64,000 nucleotides of DNA from Sulfuritalea sp. (GTDB lineage: Bacteria > Pseudomonadota > Gammaproteobacteria > Burkholderiales > Rhodocyclaceae). The DNA lies in contig JADJVS010000014.1 in the NCBI GenBank assembly GCA_016710465.1, positions 62,001 through 126,000 of the forward strand, written 5' to 3'. This document shows positions 8,141-16,244 of the stretch, piece by piece (position 1 is the first letter of the stretch; each line of letters opens with the position of its first letter). A program made the position numbers and the translations under genes. The notes beneath the pieces were generated by a model, which saw only the letters and a list, made by a program, of their open reading frames with translations, was not told where the DNA came from and did no database searches.

Positions 8141-9075
8141 CTCGATGAGCCTTCCGGACTGCGCCGCTCGATGATGAACATCGGACGCTGGCGGGTCTGG
8201 TCGAAATTCCGCCACAGATACTCTCCGACAATGGCGATGGCGATCATGTTCATGCCGCCGAAAACAGCAATCAAGGCCAGTACCGACGTCCATCCCGGGA
8301 CCCGGATCCAGTCGAGCGCATTTGCCACCAGCAGGTAAGCAAGTATCAGCATGGAAAACAGGAAGGTGCCCACTCCCATCCAGAGGATTGCTTTCAGGGG
8401 CAGATAGCCCACGGTGATCACGCTGTCGAAGGCCAGCTTGACCAGCTTCCTGAAGTTCCACTTGCTCTGCCCGGCGACCCGTTCACGGCGATGGTATTGC
8501 ACCGACCCCACGTCGCTGCACAGGGACAACATGAGCACGAAGATGTTGACGTTCTTTTCATTGCACTGCAGGACAGCGTTGATGATGTCCCGATCAAGGA
8601 GGAACACGTCGCCGCCGTTGACCGGAAAGTTTCGCAGCACGAAGCGGCTCATGAAGTAGTTGAAAACCTTCGATGGCAAGACCTTGTGCCAAGGATCGTC
8701 ACGCTCAGCCCGCTCGCCGAGGACGATCTTGTGTCCCCGCTCCAGCTCAGCGAGAAAGTGTGGAATTATCTCTGGGGGGTCCTGCAGGTCCGCGCCCATG
8801 ATGTAGGCCGCATCGCCGCGACAAACACCCAGTCCGGCGAAGATTGCCACATGGCTGCCAGAATTGCGTAGCAGGCGAATGTATTTCAGCCATGGATGCC
8901 GTCTCGCATAGTCGGCCAGAAGTGCCGGGGTTCCGTCGCTGGAATGGTCATCGACCAAGACCACTTCCACTTCATGTCCGCGCAATGGCCCCGACAGGCA
9001 CTCTTCCAGCGCCGCGATCAGACGCGGCAGGCAGGCTTCCTCATTGTAGGCAGGAATGACGAGTGAAAGCTTCAT
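8137..9075 (-). CDS. Polyprenyl-phosphate glycosyltransferase (GtrB/ArnC/DPM1-like) with C-terminal membrane helices
   Basis: 312 residues. The GT2 catalytic domain shows LSLVIPAYNEE, VVLVDDHSSDGT, ADLQDPPE (the DPM1-type metal motif) and a QSKWNF segment near the membrane domain. Two hydrophobic helices follow (around residues 230-255 and 265-290) and the protein ends in a positively charged tail. Members load a sugar from a nucleotide donor onto undecaprenyl phosphate at the inner face of the membrane. The ArnE/F-like pair in the same operon could flip the product. The ATG at 9075 abuts the upstream stop. Confidence 0.87.
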   Translation of the reverse strand: MKLSLVIPAYNEEACLPRLIAALEECLSGPLRGHEVEVVLVDDHSSDGTPALLADYARRHPWLKYIRLLRNSGSHVAIFAGLGVCRGDAAYIMGADLQDPPEIIPHFLAELERGHKIVLGERAERDDPWHKVLPSKVFNYFMSRFVLRNFPVNGGDVFLLDRDIINAVLQCNEKNVNIFVLMLSLCSDVGSVQYHRRERVAGQSKWNFRKLVKLAFDSVITVGYLPLKAILWMGVGTFLFSMLILAYLLVANALDWIRVPGWTSVLALIAVFGGMNMIAIAIVGEYLWRNFDQTRQRPMFIIERRSPEGSSR

Positions 9076-10046
9076 CAATCCAGAGCGACCTGATGGCTCC
9101 GGTACCACGCCAACGTCCGTCGCAGCCCCTCCCGCAGTTCCACTTTTGGCCGGAACCCAAGCGCCTTCATTTTATCGATGGACGGCGAGCGCACCATCAC
9201 GTCATCGCCGGCGTGTTGGATAAATTCAATACCCGGCGAGACGCCGGCCACCTCCTGCGCCAATTGGGCAAGGCTCAGCACGGAATAGATCTCGGTGGCG
9301 CGCCCGATATTGAACGATGCGCCGATCGCCTGGTCGAGATTGCCCAGCAGCAGACGTATGCCGTCGACGAAATCGTCGATGTAGCAGTAGGTGCGGCTTT
9401 GGGCCCCATCGCCGGTCACATTGATGACTTCGTTGCGCAGGCAGTTATTGAGGAAGTAGCTGATCACGCCCTCACCGACCTGCCCCGGCCCGTATACATT
9501 GAATGGACGAATGCCGATGAAGGGAACTCCGTGCTGCCAATGGTAGGCCATTCCGAACTTCTCGGACGCGATCTTGGACGTCGCATAGGTCCAGCGCTTG
9601 GCAAAGATGTTTTCCATCTTGACGTCGCCATCCTCACGCGCGCCGAAGCAGTTGCTGCCATAGATCTCGCTGGTGGAAAAGTCGAAGAAGGCGCGAACCT
9701 TGCGGTTGTCTTTGATCGCCTCCAGCACGTTGTAGGTCCCGATCACATTGATTTCCATGACTTCCGCCGGGATGCGGAAGTACTTGCTTACCCCCGCAAT
9801 GGCTGCCAGATGGAAAACCAGGCTGGCATCGCCGATCGCCGCCTTGACAGCCACCAGGTCGCGGACGTCGCCCTTTACCAAGCGAAGGTTCGGATGCTTC
9901 GCCACCTCGGGAAAATACTGCATCGCATCGCGCACGAACACGTCGAACACCGTGACGCGGGCACCCTGTTCAAGGAAATGACGGGCCAAAGCCGTACCGA
10001 TGAATCCTGCGCCGCCCGTCAGGAAAACCGAATCATCGACCGTCAT
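9075..10046 (-). CDS. NAD-dependent nucleotide-sugar epimerase/dehydratase
   Basis: 323 residues, extended SDR family. GGAGFIGTAL is the NAD-binding glycine motif, FFDFSTSEIYG carries the catalytic serine/threonine, and YATSK the Tyr-x3-Lys pair. RPFNVYGPGQ and RTYCYIDDFVDG complete the family signature. It likely opens the left minus-strand operon (next gene is divergent). It could make a 4-keto or 4-epimer sugar for the aminotransferases nearby. Which NDP-sugar it uses cannot be decided. Confidence 0.83.
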   Translation of the reverse strand: MTVDDSVFLTGGAGFIGTALARHFLEQGARVTVFDVFVRDAMQYFPEVAKHPNLRLVKGDVRDLVAVKAAIGDASLVFHLAAIAGVSKYFRIPAEVMEINVIGTYNVLEAIKDNRKVRAFFDFSTSEIYGSNCFGAREDGDVKMENIFAKRWTYATSKIASEKFGMAYHWQHGVPFIGIRPFNVYGPGQVGEGVISYFLNNCLRNEVINVTGDGAQSRTYCYIDDFVDGIRLLLGNLDQAIGASFNIGRATEIYSVLSLAQLAQEVAGVSPGIEFIQHAGDDVMVRSPSIDKMKALGFRPKVELREGLRRTLAWYRSHQVALD

Positions 10047-10181
10047 ATACCCACCCCGAAAAATAGCTATATTTTAGCCGATCTGCCTGCTTCCCGGGCG
10101 TCGTAAGGCCGGGCGCCGGCCTGCTACGGACCTCCCCGATCCGCATGCGTGCTAGGATTTGCAATTTCCCGCGCCATTGTC
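10047..10181. promoter_or_regulatory. Divergent promoter region
   Basis: Space between the divergent epimerase and aminotransferase genes. It holds an AT-rich, near-palindromic stretch around 10060-10078 in otherwise GC-rich DNA, a plausible -10 area for the leftward operon. A possible extended -10 (TGCTAGGAT) lies at 10150-10158 ahead of the rightward gene. No convincing -35 boxes were found, so this rests on gene orientation and base composition. Confidence 0.4.
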
Positions 10182-11282
10182 ATGACCACCGAAATTAAGT
10201 TTCTCGACCTTCACAGGCAGTATCAGGAAATCAGGGGCGAGGTGGACACGGCAATTGCCAACGTCATCGCCGAGGCCGCTTTCATTAGCGGGCCCTACGC
10301 CAGATCCTTCGAACAGGAATTTGCACGTTACCTGGGCGCCGCCCACTGTGTTGGAGTTGGCAATGGCACGGATGCGCTGGAGATTGCCTTCGAGGCCCTC
10401 GATCTTCCTGCCGGCAGCGAAGTGATCGTGCCGGCCAACAGCTTCATTGCCAGCAGCGAAGCCGTGACCCGCAGCGGCCTGAGGGTCGTCTTCTGTGCCT
10501 GCGACCCACGCACGTACACCCTGGATCTGGCGGACGTACGCGCCCGCATCACACCAGCCACCTCTGCCATCGTCGCCGTCCACCTATACGGCCACCCTTG
10601 CGACATGGACCCCTTGCGGACTCTTGCCAAAGAATTCGACCTGCGCATCATCGAAGACTGCGCCCAGGCCCATGGCGCGGAGTACCGGCAGCGGCGGGTC
10701 GGCACGCTGGGCGACCTGGCCTGCTTCAGCTTTTATCCTGGCAAGAACCTTGGCGCCTACGGCGACGGCGGCGCGATTGTCGCGCAGGATGCAGGGCTCG
10801 CCGAGCGTTGTCGAATGATCGCCAACCATGGCCGCAAGGACAAGTACAACCACGAATTCGAGGGACGCAATTCCCGGCTCGACGGTTTGCAGGCGGCTAT
10901 TCTCAGCGCAAAGCTGCGCCATCTGGACACCTGGACGGAACGCCGCATCACCGCCGCCTGGGCTTACCGGGCGGGGCTGGCGGACATCCCGGAACTGACG
11001 CTGCCGGTTGCGGCGGAGTGGGCTCGCCACGTCTACCACCTGTTTGTGATTCGCACATCGCGGCGGGACGCGCTACAGGCTCATCTTCAGGCGCGCCAAA
11101 TCCAGACCGGCGTGCACTACCCGCTGGCGCTGCCTGCCCTGGCAGCCTATCGCCACCTGCACCAGCAAACCGCCACCGACGGAATGAATGCCGAGTTGCT
11201 GAGTCTGCCGATGGGGGATCACCTGACGCCTGGTGAAATCGACATGGTGATACGCGCGGTAAGGGACTTCTTCGGCGGCTGA
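10182..11282 (+). CDS. DegT/DnrJ/EryC1/StrS sugar aminotransferase (WlbC/FdtB-like)
   Basis: 366 residues from the ATG at 10182 (MTTEIKFLDLHRQY). It has AFISGPYARSFEQEF, GVGNGTDALEIAFEAL, the PLP aspartate in IIEDCAQAHGAE, the Schiff-base lysine in SFYPGKNLGAYGDGG, and a NSRLDGLQAAIL segment. The FLDL start and the YPGKNLGAYGDGG form are typical of 3-aminotransferases such as WlbC and FdtB. It is the only plus-strand gene in the left 21 kb. It could supply the missing transamination step for the WlbA/WlbB-like pair at 3954-5602. Confidence 0.87.
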   Translation: MTTEIKFLDLHRQYQEIRGEVDTAIANVIAEAAFISGPYARSFEQEFARYLGAAHCVGVGNGTDALEIAFEALDLPAGSEVIVPANSFIASSEAVTRSGLRVVFCACDPRTYTLDLADVRARITPATSAIVAVHLYGHPCDMDPLRTLAKEFDLRIIEDCAQAHGAEYRQRRVGTLGDLACFSFYPGKNLGAYGDGGAIVAQDAGLAERCRMIANHGRKDKYNHEFEGRNSRLDGLQAAILSAKLRHLDTWTERRITAAWAYRAGLADIPELTLPVAAEWARHVYHLFVIRTSRRDALQAHLQARQIQTGVHYPLALPALAAYRHLHQQTATDGMNAELLSLPMGDHLTPGEIDMVIRAVRDFFGG

Positions 11283-11290
11283 AGACCGCG

Positions 11291-12868
11291 TCAGTAGGCG
11301 TAGCGCAAGCGCGGTACGGCCTCGAGCAGGCGCGTCTTGAACCAGCCGTCGCCCAGTTGTTGGGTCCAGTGTCGGGTTTCGTCAGGCAAGGACTGCAGGC
11401 GTGCCGGAATCTCGGCCGATGCGACCCAATCCAGCGCATTCAGTTCGGAATCGTAGAGCCAGATTCCACCCGTGACGGGCATCGATCCGCCGTACTTACG
11501 ATCGCGGAGATTGCTTCCTTCGAAGACCATGCGCCGGTTGAAGGACAACGCGCGGAAGGGAATATTGCCGCCGAGTTGCAGTGTGAAGAATGTCTGCACC
11601 ACATAGTGCGCGGTAAAAAAGTCGATGTGCGAGTACGGACCCAACCTGCTGTACTGATGGCCCGACACATACAGCCAGGAACCGGCCGCGAGGGAACGAA
11701 AACCTTCGTGGGCACGAATGTTGGCGGCCACGCGCTCGACCGACTGATTCCAGCGCTTCCAGTGGCTGGACACACCGCCGATGGCGAGGCATAGCACAAG
11801 GACCATCCCCATTTCAGCCCATCGCGGCAACCGCGCGACAGCCATCAGGCAGACCAGAAAAAAGCCACCGTAGATCATGATCCGGTCTCCAAGACTGAAA
11901 GCCAGTTGTGGATAGAGTCCGGTCAAGGCAAACATGCCGAAAGAGCCCGCCAGTATCACCGCTGCCGCCAAAAGCAGTCGGCGGTCGGCGGCGAGGCGTG
12001 GCTCTTCAGCTATATAACGCCACAAGGCGATCACCGCCAGCAAGCCTGCCGCTAGGCCCAGACCATCGAGGCTGGAAATAGAAAAATATAGCTTGGCCAA
12101 CGCCGAGGGTCCCAGGCTAGCGTCAAGAAAGGTAGCCACCTGCAGCAGGAACTGCATGCCCAGCGCGCCGGGACTGAATTCTCCCGTTAGCCGCTGAGTT
12201 CCGGATTTCAACAACAGCGAGGTGGCTAGGTAGTACAAGATATAGATAAGGCTTGGAATCAGCAGGACAAGCGCATGCTTCGGACGTCGCTGAATCATGG
12301 CCAGCAAGGCCAGACCGAAAGCAATGGGCGGCGAGCCATAGCTTGAAAATGAGCCCAGCACTGCAAACAGGACGGCCAGCCCATAGCGCCCCGCTGCCGC
12401 TTGGGAATAGGCAAAAAGATAGAAGCAAAATGACAATACTAGATACAAGCCGGTAAGCCAGAACGTCGCGGCGTCGTGCAACGGCAGGAAGATGAACAGG
12501 AAAGCGAGCATCAAGGCTCGGCGCGGCCCACAGAACAGCTGGAAGAATCGGCTGGCGAAAAACACGCCCATTCCGGCGTAGCCGGCCTTCAACAACTCGT
12601 AGGCCCAAGGCCGGTCACCCAGAACAAAGTAGGCGAGACCGTGGGTGTAGTGCAGCACAGGCGTTGCAATGTATTCCTTCGGTAGCCAGTTCTCGTCTAT
12701 CGATCGCGTAAGACCGTGGAGGAGATGGACGTAGTCGTCGGTGGCGAAACCCGTTCCCAGAAGCAGAAATACGCCATAAGCCAGCACTATGAGCAGGGCT
12801 GCAACATCGGCTGTCGCCGGCTTGCCCGAAATACCCAGGAATCCTTCAGCCATGCGTCTGTTATCCAC
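11291..12868 (-). CDS. Polytopic membrane protein, GT-C-like glycosyltransferase or polymerase candidate
   Basis: 525 residues from a GTG at 12868 with AGGG a few bases upstream; an ATG lies 15 bases further in. About ten hydrophobic helices fill residues 20-380, followed by a soluble C-terminal region of about 130 residues. A DDYVH motif sits in the first large loop, where GT-C enzymes carry acidic catalytic residues. That fits a lipid-linked-sugar-dependent glycosyltransferase. An O-antigen polymerase (Wzy) role is the main alternative. I do not recognise a closer family. Confidence 0.6.
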   Translation of the reverse strand: MDNRRMAEGFLGISGKPATADVAALLIVLAYGVFLLLGTGFATDDYVHLLHGLTRSIDENWLPKEYIATPVLHYTHGLAYFVLGDRPWAYELLKAGYAGMGVFFASRFFQLFCGPRRALMLAFLFIFLPLHDAATFWLTGLYLVLSFCFYLFAYSQAAAGRYGLAVLFAVLGSFSSYGSPPIAFGLALLAMIQRRPKHALVLLIPSLIYILYYLATSLLLKSGTQRLTGEFSPGALGMQFLLQVATFLDASLGPSALAKLYFSISSLDGLGLAAGLLAVIALWRYIAEEPRLAADRRLLLAAAVILAGSFGMFALTGLYPQLAFSLGDRIMIYGGFFLVCLMAVARLPRWAEMGMVLVLCLAIGGVSSHWKRWNQSVERVAANIRAHEGFRSLAAGSWLYVSGHQYSRLGPYSHIDFFTAHYVVQTFFTLQLGGNIPFRALSFNRRMVFEGSNLRDRKYGGSMPVTGGIWLYDSELNALDWVASAEIPARLQSLPDETRHWTQQLGDGWFKTRLLEAVPRLRYAY

Positions 12869-12873
12869 AATCC

Positions 12874-13770
12874 CTAGACCAAACGCCTATGCAATGCGTT
12901 GAGCAGCGGTGCAACATAGAACTTCGCGAGAAATGGCCAAGTCGTTAAGGCGCGGAAGAAGTACGGCCAAGCCTCCCAATGCTCCCCGTTATCCTGCAAT
13001 CCCCGAGCGCCACTATAGTAGATGATCGCCTCGCGCCGTCGCGAACGGAGCCGATGCGCGAAGGTGTTCAAGTTGATCGTTGCAAGGTGCTTTCGTACCA
13101 CGAATGTCACCGCATCCATGTTGCGCAATACGGCTTTGCTTTGGTTCCCACCGTGAATCCGGTATTCGCCAAGAATTTCCTCCAAGAATCCTATCCGTGC
13201 TCCAATGCGTGCCAGGCGAAGCCAAAGGTCATAATCCTCGGCAGTAATAGCTTCCAAATCCTCGTCAAATCCAAACACCGCCTCGATATGCTGGCGGCGG
13301 ACCACGACGGCCGAAGTAGAAATGCAGTTTCCATCGAATAGCAATGACTGGTAACTGGCGCGGGCTTCCGGGCCGTAGAATACCTCGCGGTCGCAACTCT
13401 CACCCAACCAGCGTTCGCCATGACAAACCAGATCGAAGCCTTGGTCGAGCTTTGCAAGGCAATGTTCAAGCTTTGCTGGATACCATTGGTCATCAGAATC
13501 GAGAAACGCAATATAGCTGCCACGTCCCAGCGCAATGCCGCGGTTGCGCGACGCCGCGATGACGCCGTGGTTGCGAAAGTTCTCCAATCGAATACGCCGA
13601 TCCGCGAATCCCTCGACCACTCCTATAGTGTTATCCTCGGAGTAATTGTTAACCACCACCGCCTCCCAGTCCGTAAAGCTCTGACTTCGAAGCGATGCCA
13701 GTGCCTGCCTCAAGAATTCGGCGTGATTGTAGGTGGGAATTACTACCGTAACTACCGGTTGCGCAGTCAA
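12874..13770 (-). CDS. Family 2 glycosyltransferase
   Basis: About 298 residues. Motifs: VVTVVIPTYNHAEFL, AVVVNNYSEDNT (acidic pair region), SRNRGIALGRGSYIAFLDSDDQW (metal DxD site) and a YDLWLRLA segment near the acceptor site. The start is probably a TTG at 13770 that overlaps the upstream stop (TTGA); the frame also opens with another TTG at 13797. Soluble, no membrane helices. Adds a sugar to the lipid-linked intermediate; specificity unknown. Confidence 0.83.
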   Translation of the reverse strand: MTAQPVVTVVIPTYNHAEFLRQALASLRSQSFTDWEAVVVNNYSEDNTIGVVEGFADRRIRLENFRNHGVIAASRNRGIALGRGSYIAFLDSDDQWYPAKLEHCLAKLDQGFDLVCHGERWLGESCDREVFYGPEARASYQSLLFDGNCISTSAVVVRRQHIEAVFGFDEDLEAITAEDYDLWLRLARIGARIGFLEEILGEYRIHGGNQSKAVLRNMDAVTFVVRKHLATINLNTFAHRLRSRRREAIIYYSGARGLQDNGEHWEAWPYFFRALTTWPFLAKFYVAPLLNALHRRLV

Positions 13771-14723
13771 CTCACGTTTCCAAAGTTGTCGCGGCAAAAC
13801 AGCAGCGTGGCATCAATTTCTGCTTGGCGGCTACCGCTCAGGGAAAACCCGGTGGACTTAAACTTGTCCATGCGGTAGTCGAGCCACTGGACCGGCGCAC
13901 CAGGCACTGGTGAAGGACGCTCAAGCGTCGGGGTGTAACCCAGCACTGCTTCACATCGGCCGATAATCTCCAATGCAAGGTCGATCACGCGCAGGGTGCA
14001 CTCACCGCCGATGTTGAACAGACCATCACCAACCTTTCCTCCATCGAGATCGAGACTATGAGACAGTGCCCGCACCGTGTCATGCAGCGGAATGAAATCC
14101 CGCACGTGCAGGCCTGCCGATCGCAAGACTAGGCGACGATTCATTACGGCTTGACGACAGAGGTCGTTAACAATTAGGCTCCAACAGTTTATTGCTGAGT
14201 GGACCGGAACACCGAACCCATTTGAGGAACGCAACACGATTCCGGCAAGCTGCTCCGCAGCCTGGGCCGCCAATACGCAATCCTCAGCGGCACGGTGACT
14301 GGTAGCATAAGGGTGACGGGGACACGGCAGCAGGGATTCGGCGATGCGGCCTGTCAGCGGCGCGCCATATACGTGCGCCGAAGACAGATAGATGAAGCGC
14401 TGGACTTGGGCACGCTTTGCCGCTTCAAGGAGTCGTGCGGTCGCAACGCCGTTAGCGAGCAGCGCAGCGACCGGGTCCGCCGCACTGTCGGCCTCGTTCA
14501 TGGCCGCAAGGTGCAATATAGCGGTCACGCCAGAGCAGACAGATTGTAGCTTCTGCTCCGAGTGCCAATCCATATGCACGACCTCGGCGCCAGGCATCCA
14601 GTGTATGGATCTAGGGATACTCCGAGTGCCAAGCAGAACCTCGTCACCGCGGGCTGCAAGATATTGGGCAGCCCGACTGCCTACGTAACCAAATCCGCCA
14701 GTAATGAGTACACGACTTTTCAT
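13767..14723 (-). CDS. SDR-fold NDP-sugar epimerase/reductase-like protein with altered YxxxK
   Basis: 318 residues from an ATG overlapping the epimerase stop (ATGA). GGFGYVGSRAA is the NAD(P)-binding motif and IYLSSAHVYG the serine region. At the catalytic Tyr-x3-Lys position the sequence is YATSH, so histidine 143 stands where lysine is expected. The gene follows the CDP-glucose cytidylyltransferase, 4,6-dehydratase and a 3,5-epimerase-like gene, which suggests the final keto-reduction of a CDP-6-deoxyhexose. The missing lysine makes activity uncertain. Confidence 0.72.
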   Translation of the reverse strand: MKSRVLITGGFGYVGSRAAQYLAARGDEVLLGTRSIPRSIHWMPGAEVVHMDWHSEQKLQSVCSGVTAILHLAAMNEADSAADPVAALLANGVATARLLEAAKRAQVQRFIYLSSAHVYGAPLTGRIAESLLPCPRHPYATSHRAAEDCVLAAQAAEQLAGIVLRSSNGFGVPVHSAINCWSLIVNDLCRQAVMNRRLVLRSAGLHVRDFIPLHDTVRALSHSLDLDGGKVGDGLFNIGGECTLRVIDLALEIIGRCEAVLGYTPTLERPSPVPGAPVQWLDYRMDKFKSTGFSLSGSRQAEIDATLLFCRDNFGNVS

Positions 14724-15169
14724 CCGTGCCGAAGCGTCCACTCGTATGGTATGGATGGATCAAACGGGTCGCGGCGGGAAATTTCACCCGGGTCATGGGC
14801 AATGGTGGCGCAATTCGCTATCAATGCGGTTTCGTTGCCGATGCCTTTGAATCCATTCCAGACAAGCGGCGGCACAGTCAGCAAGCAATAGCTGTCCGCA
14901 CCGAGAAAAATTTCCTGTACCTCTCCACGCGTCGAACTTTCCTCCCTATCATCATAGAGGACCACCTTGATGTTCCCGACGGGCACGGCATAGTTTAATG
15001 TCATTAAACTATGAATATGCCAACCTTTTATGGCGCCAGGATAGACAGAGGAAAAGTAGATTTCGCCAAACTGGCTAAAAACCGCGTCTGCGCTCGAAAG
15101 CATTTTCATGACCTTGCCACGCTCATCGCATATCTGGCGCAGGGGTGTGATAACGACTCCGTTAATCAC
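14720..15169 (-). CDS. RmlC-like cupin sugar 3,5-epimerase family protein
   Basis: 149 residues. The likely start is GTG at 15169, preceded by a GGAGGAAA ribosome site and overlapping the dehydratase stop; the longer frame starts at 15211. IYFSSVYPGAIKGWHIHSLM matches the RmlC/dTDP-4-dehydrorhamnose 3,5-epimerase cupin, including the active-site histidine region, and VPPLVWNGFKGI follows. Here the partner genes are CDP-glucose enzymes, so the substrate is probably CDP-4-keto-6-deoxyglucose rather than the dTDP form. This is inferred from context. Confidence 0.75.
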   Translation of the reverse strand: MINGVVITPLRQICDERGKVMKMLSSADAVFSQFGEIYFSSVYPGAIKGWHIHSLMTLNYAVPVGNIKVVLYDDREESSTRGEVQEIFLGADSYCLLTVPPLVWNGFKGIGNETALIANCATIAHDPGEISRRDPFDPSIPYEWTLRHG

Positions 15170-16244
15170 AGCTTTCCTCCATATAGGAACGGATCTGCCG
15201 TCGCGAGACATCCAACGCCGGGATATCCTGTGTAACAGAGCGATACCAAGCCACGGTCTCGTGCACAGTACGCAGGAAGTCCCAGCGCGGCTGCCACCCT
15301 AGTTCCTGCAGCGCTTTATCACAATTCAAATGAAGCAGACGGGCCTCGTGCACATGGGCTCCGCCCTTGTCGATTTCGACCCGTCCGGAACCCCATTTAC
15401 TGACGAAACCTTCGGCCAGATCGCCCACGGTGCGAATCGAATCCCCCCGCGGCCCAAAATTCCAGGCTCCCCCGAATGCCTTAGGTTGATCTTTCAACGC
15501 GGCTGCCAGCATCAGATAACCTGAGATGGGCTCCAGCACATGTTGCCATGGCCGTGTGGCGTTTGGGCAGCGCAACACGATGGGTCGGTCTTCAAGTAGA
15601 GCCCGGACACAATCAGGAACGATACGATCCCGCGCCCAATCGCCGCCGCCAATAACGTTGCCGGCTCGCACGCTGGCAATGCCGAATCCTTCGCGACGCT
15701 CGAAAAAGGATGAGCGGTAGGCGGTCAGCACCATCTCCGCAGCCGCTTTTGACGCGCTGTATGGATCCCGGCCGCCGAGTTCGTCGTTCTCGCGGTATCC
15801 CCAGACCCATTCCTTGTTGAAATAGCATTTGTCCGACGTGACATACACCACAGCACGAAGGGATTGTGTTGCACGGATGCATTCAAGGATATTCACTGAG
15901 CCGCCAACATTGGTATCAAAGGTGGGCTTCGGCTCGTCATAGGAAACCCGAACGAGCGCCTGGGCAGCAAGATGAAAAACGAACTCAGGACGAGAATTCT
16001 GAAAGACCTGCATCATCGCCGGGAGATCCCGAATATCGCCGTCGGTATGCCGAATCATCTGGTTCAATCCGAGCAAACTGAAATGATCATTTTCGCGTTC
16101 GGGTGGCAGAGCGTAGCCATAGACCTCAGCACCTAGCTCAAGAAGCGTCAAACAAAGCCAAGAACCCTTGAAGCCGGTATCTCCGGTGACAAGCACTCTG
16201 CGGCCGGCAAATACAGCGCGCAGTCGGTCTACCAGGTGATCCAT
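15162..16244 (-). CDS. rfbG: CDP-glucose 4,6-dehydratase
   Basis: 360 residues from ATG at 16244 (MDHLVDRLRAVFAGRRVL). The NAD motif is TGDTGFKGSWL, and the catalytic set is YVTSDKCY and YSASK; VIGGGDWARDRIVPD is diagnostic for CDP-glucose 4,6-dehydratases (RfbG/DdhB). It converts CDP-glucose to CDP-4-keto-6-deoxyglucose. It is coupled to the cytidylyltransferase upstream (16-base overlap) and to the 3,5-epimerase-like gene downstream. No DdhC-type C3-dehydratase follows, so a 3,6-dideoxy sugar is unlikely from genes in this window. Confidence 0.93.
   Translation of the reverse strand: MDHLVDRLRAVFAGRRVLVTGDTGFKGSWLCLTLLELGAEVYGYALPPERENDHFSLLGLNQMIRHTDGDIRDLPAMMQVFQNSRPEFVFHLAAQALVRVSYDEPKPTFDTNVGGSVNILECIRATQSLRAVVYVTSDKCYFNKEWVWGYRENDELGGRDPYSASKAAAEMVLTAYRSSFFERREGFGIASVRAGNVIGGGDWARDRIVPDCVRALLEDRPIVLRCPNATRPWQHVLEPISGYLMLAAALKDQPKAFGGAWNFGPRGDSIRTVGDLAEGFVSKWGSGRVEIDKGGAHVHEARLLHLNCDKALQELGWQPRWDFLRTVHETVAWYRSVTQDIPALDVSRRQIRSYMEESCD

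Noticed and set aside
6902..8338. Long plus-strand open frame of 478 codons
   Set aside because: Antisense to the clearly conserved aminotransferase; its translation is rich in Arg, His and Gly and has no known motif. High GC produces such frames.
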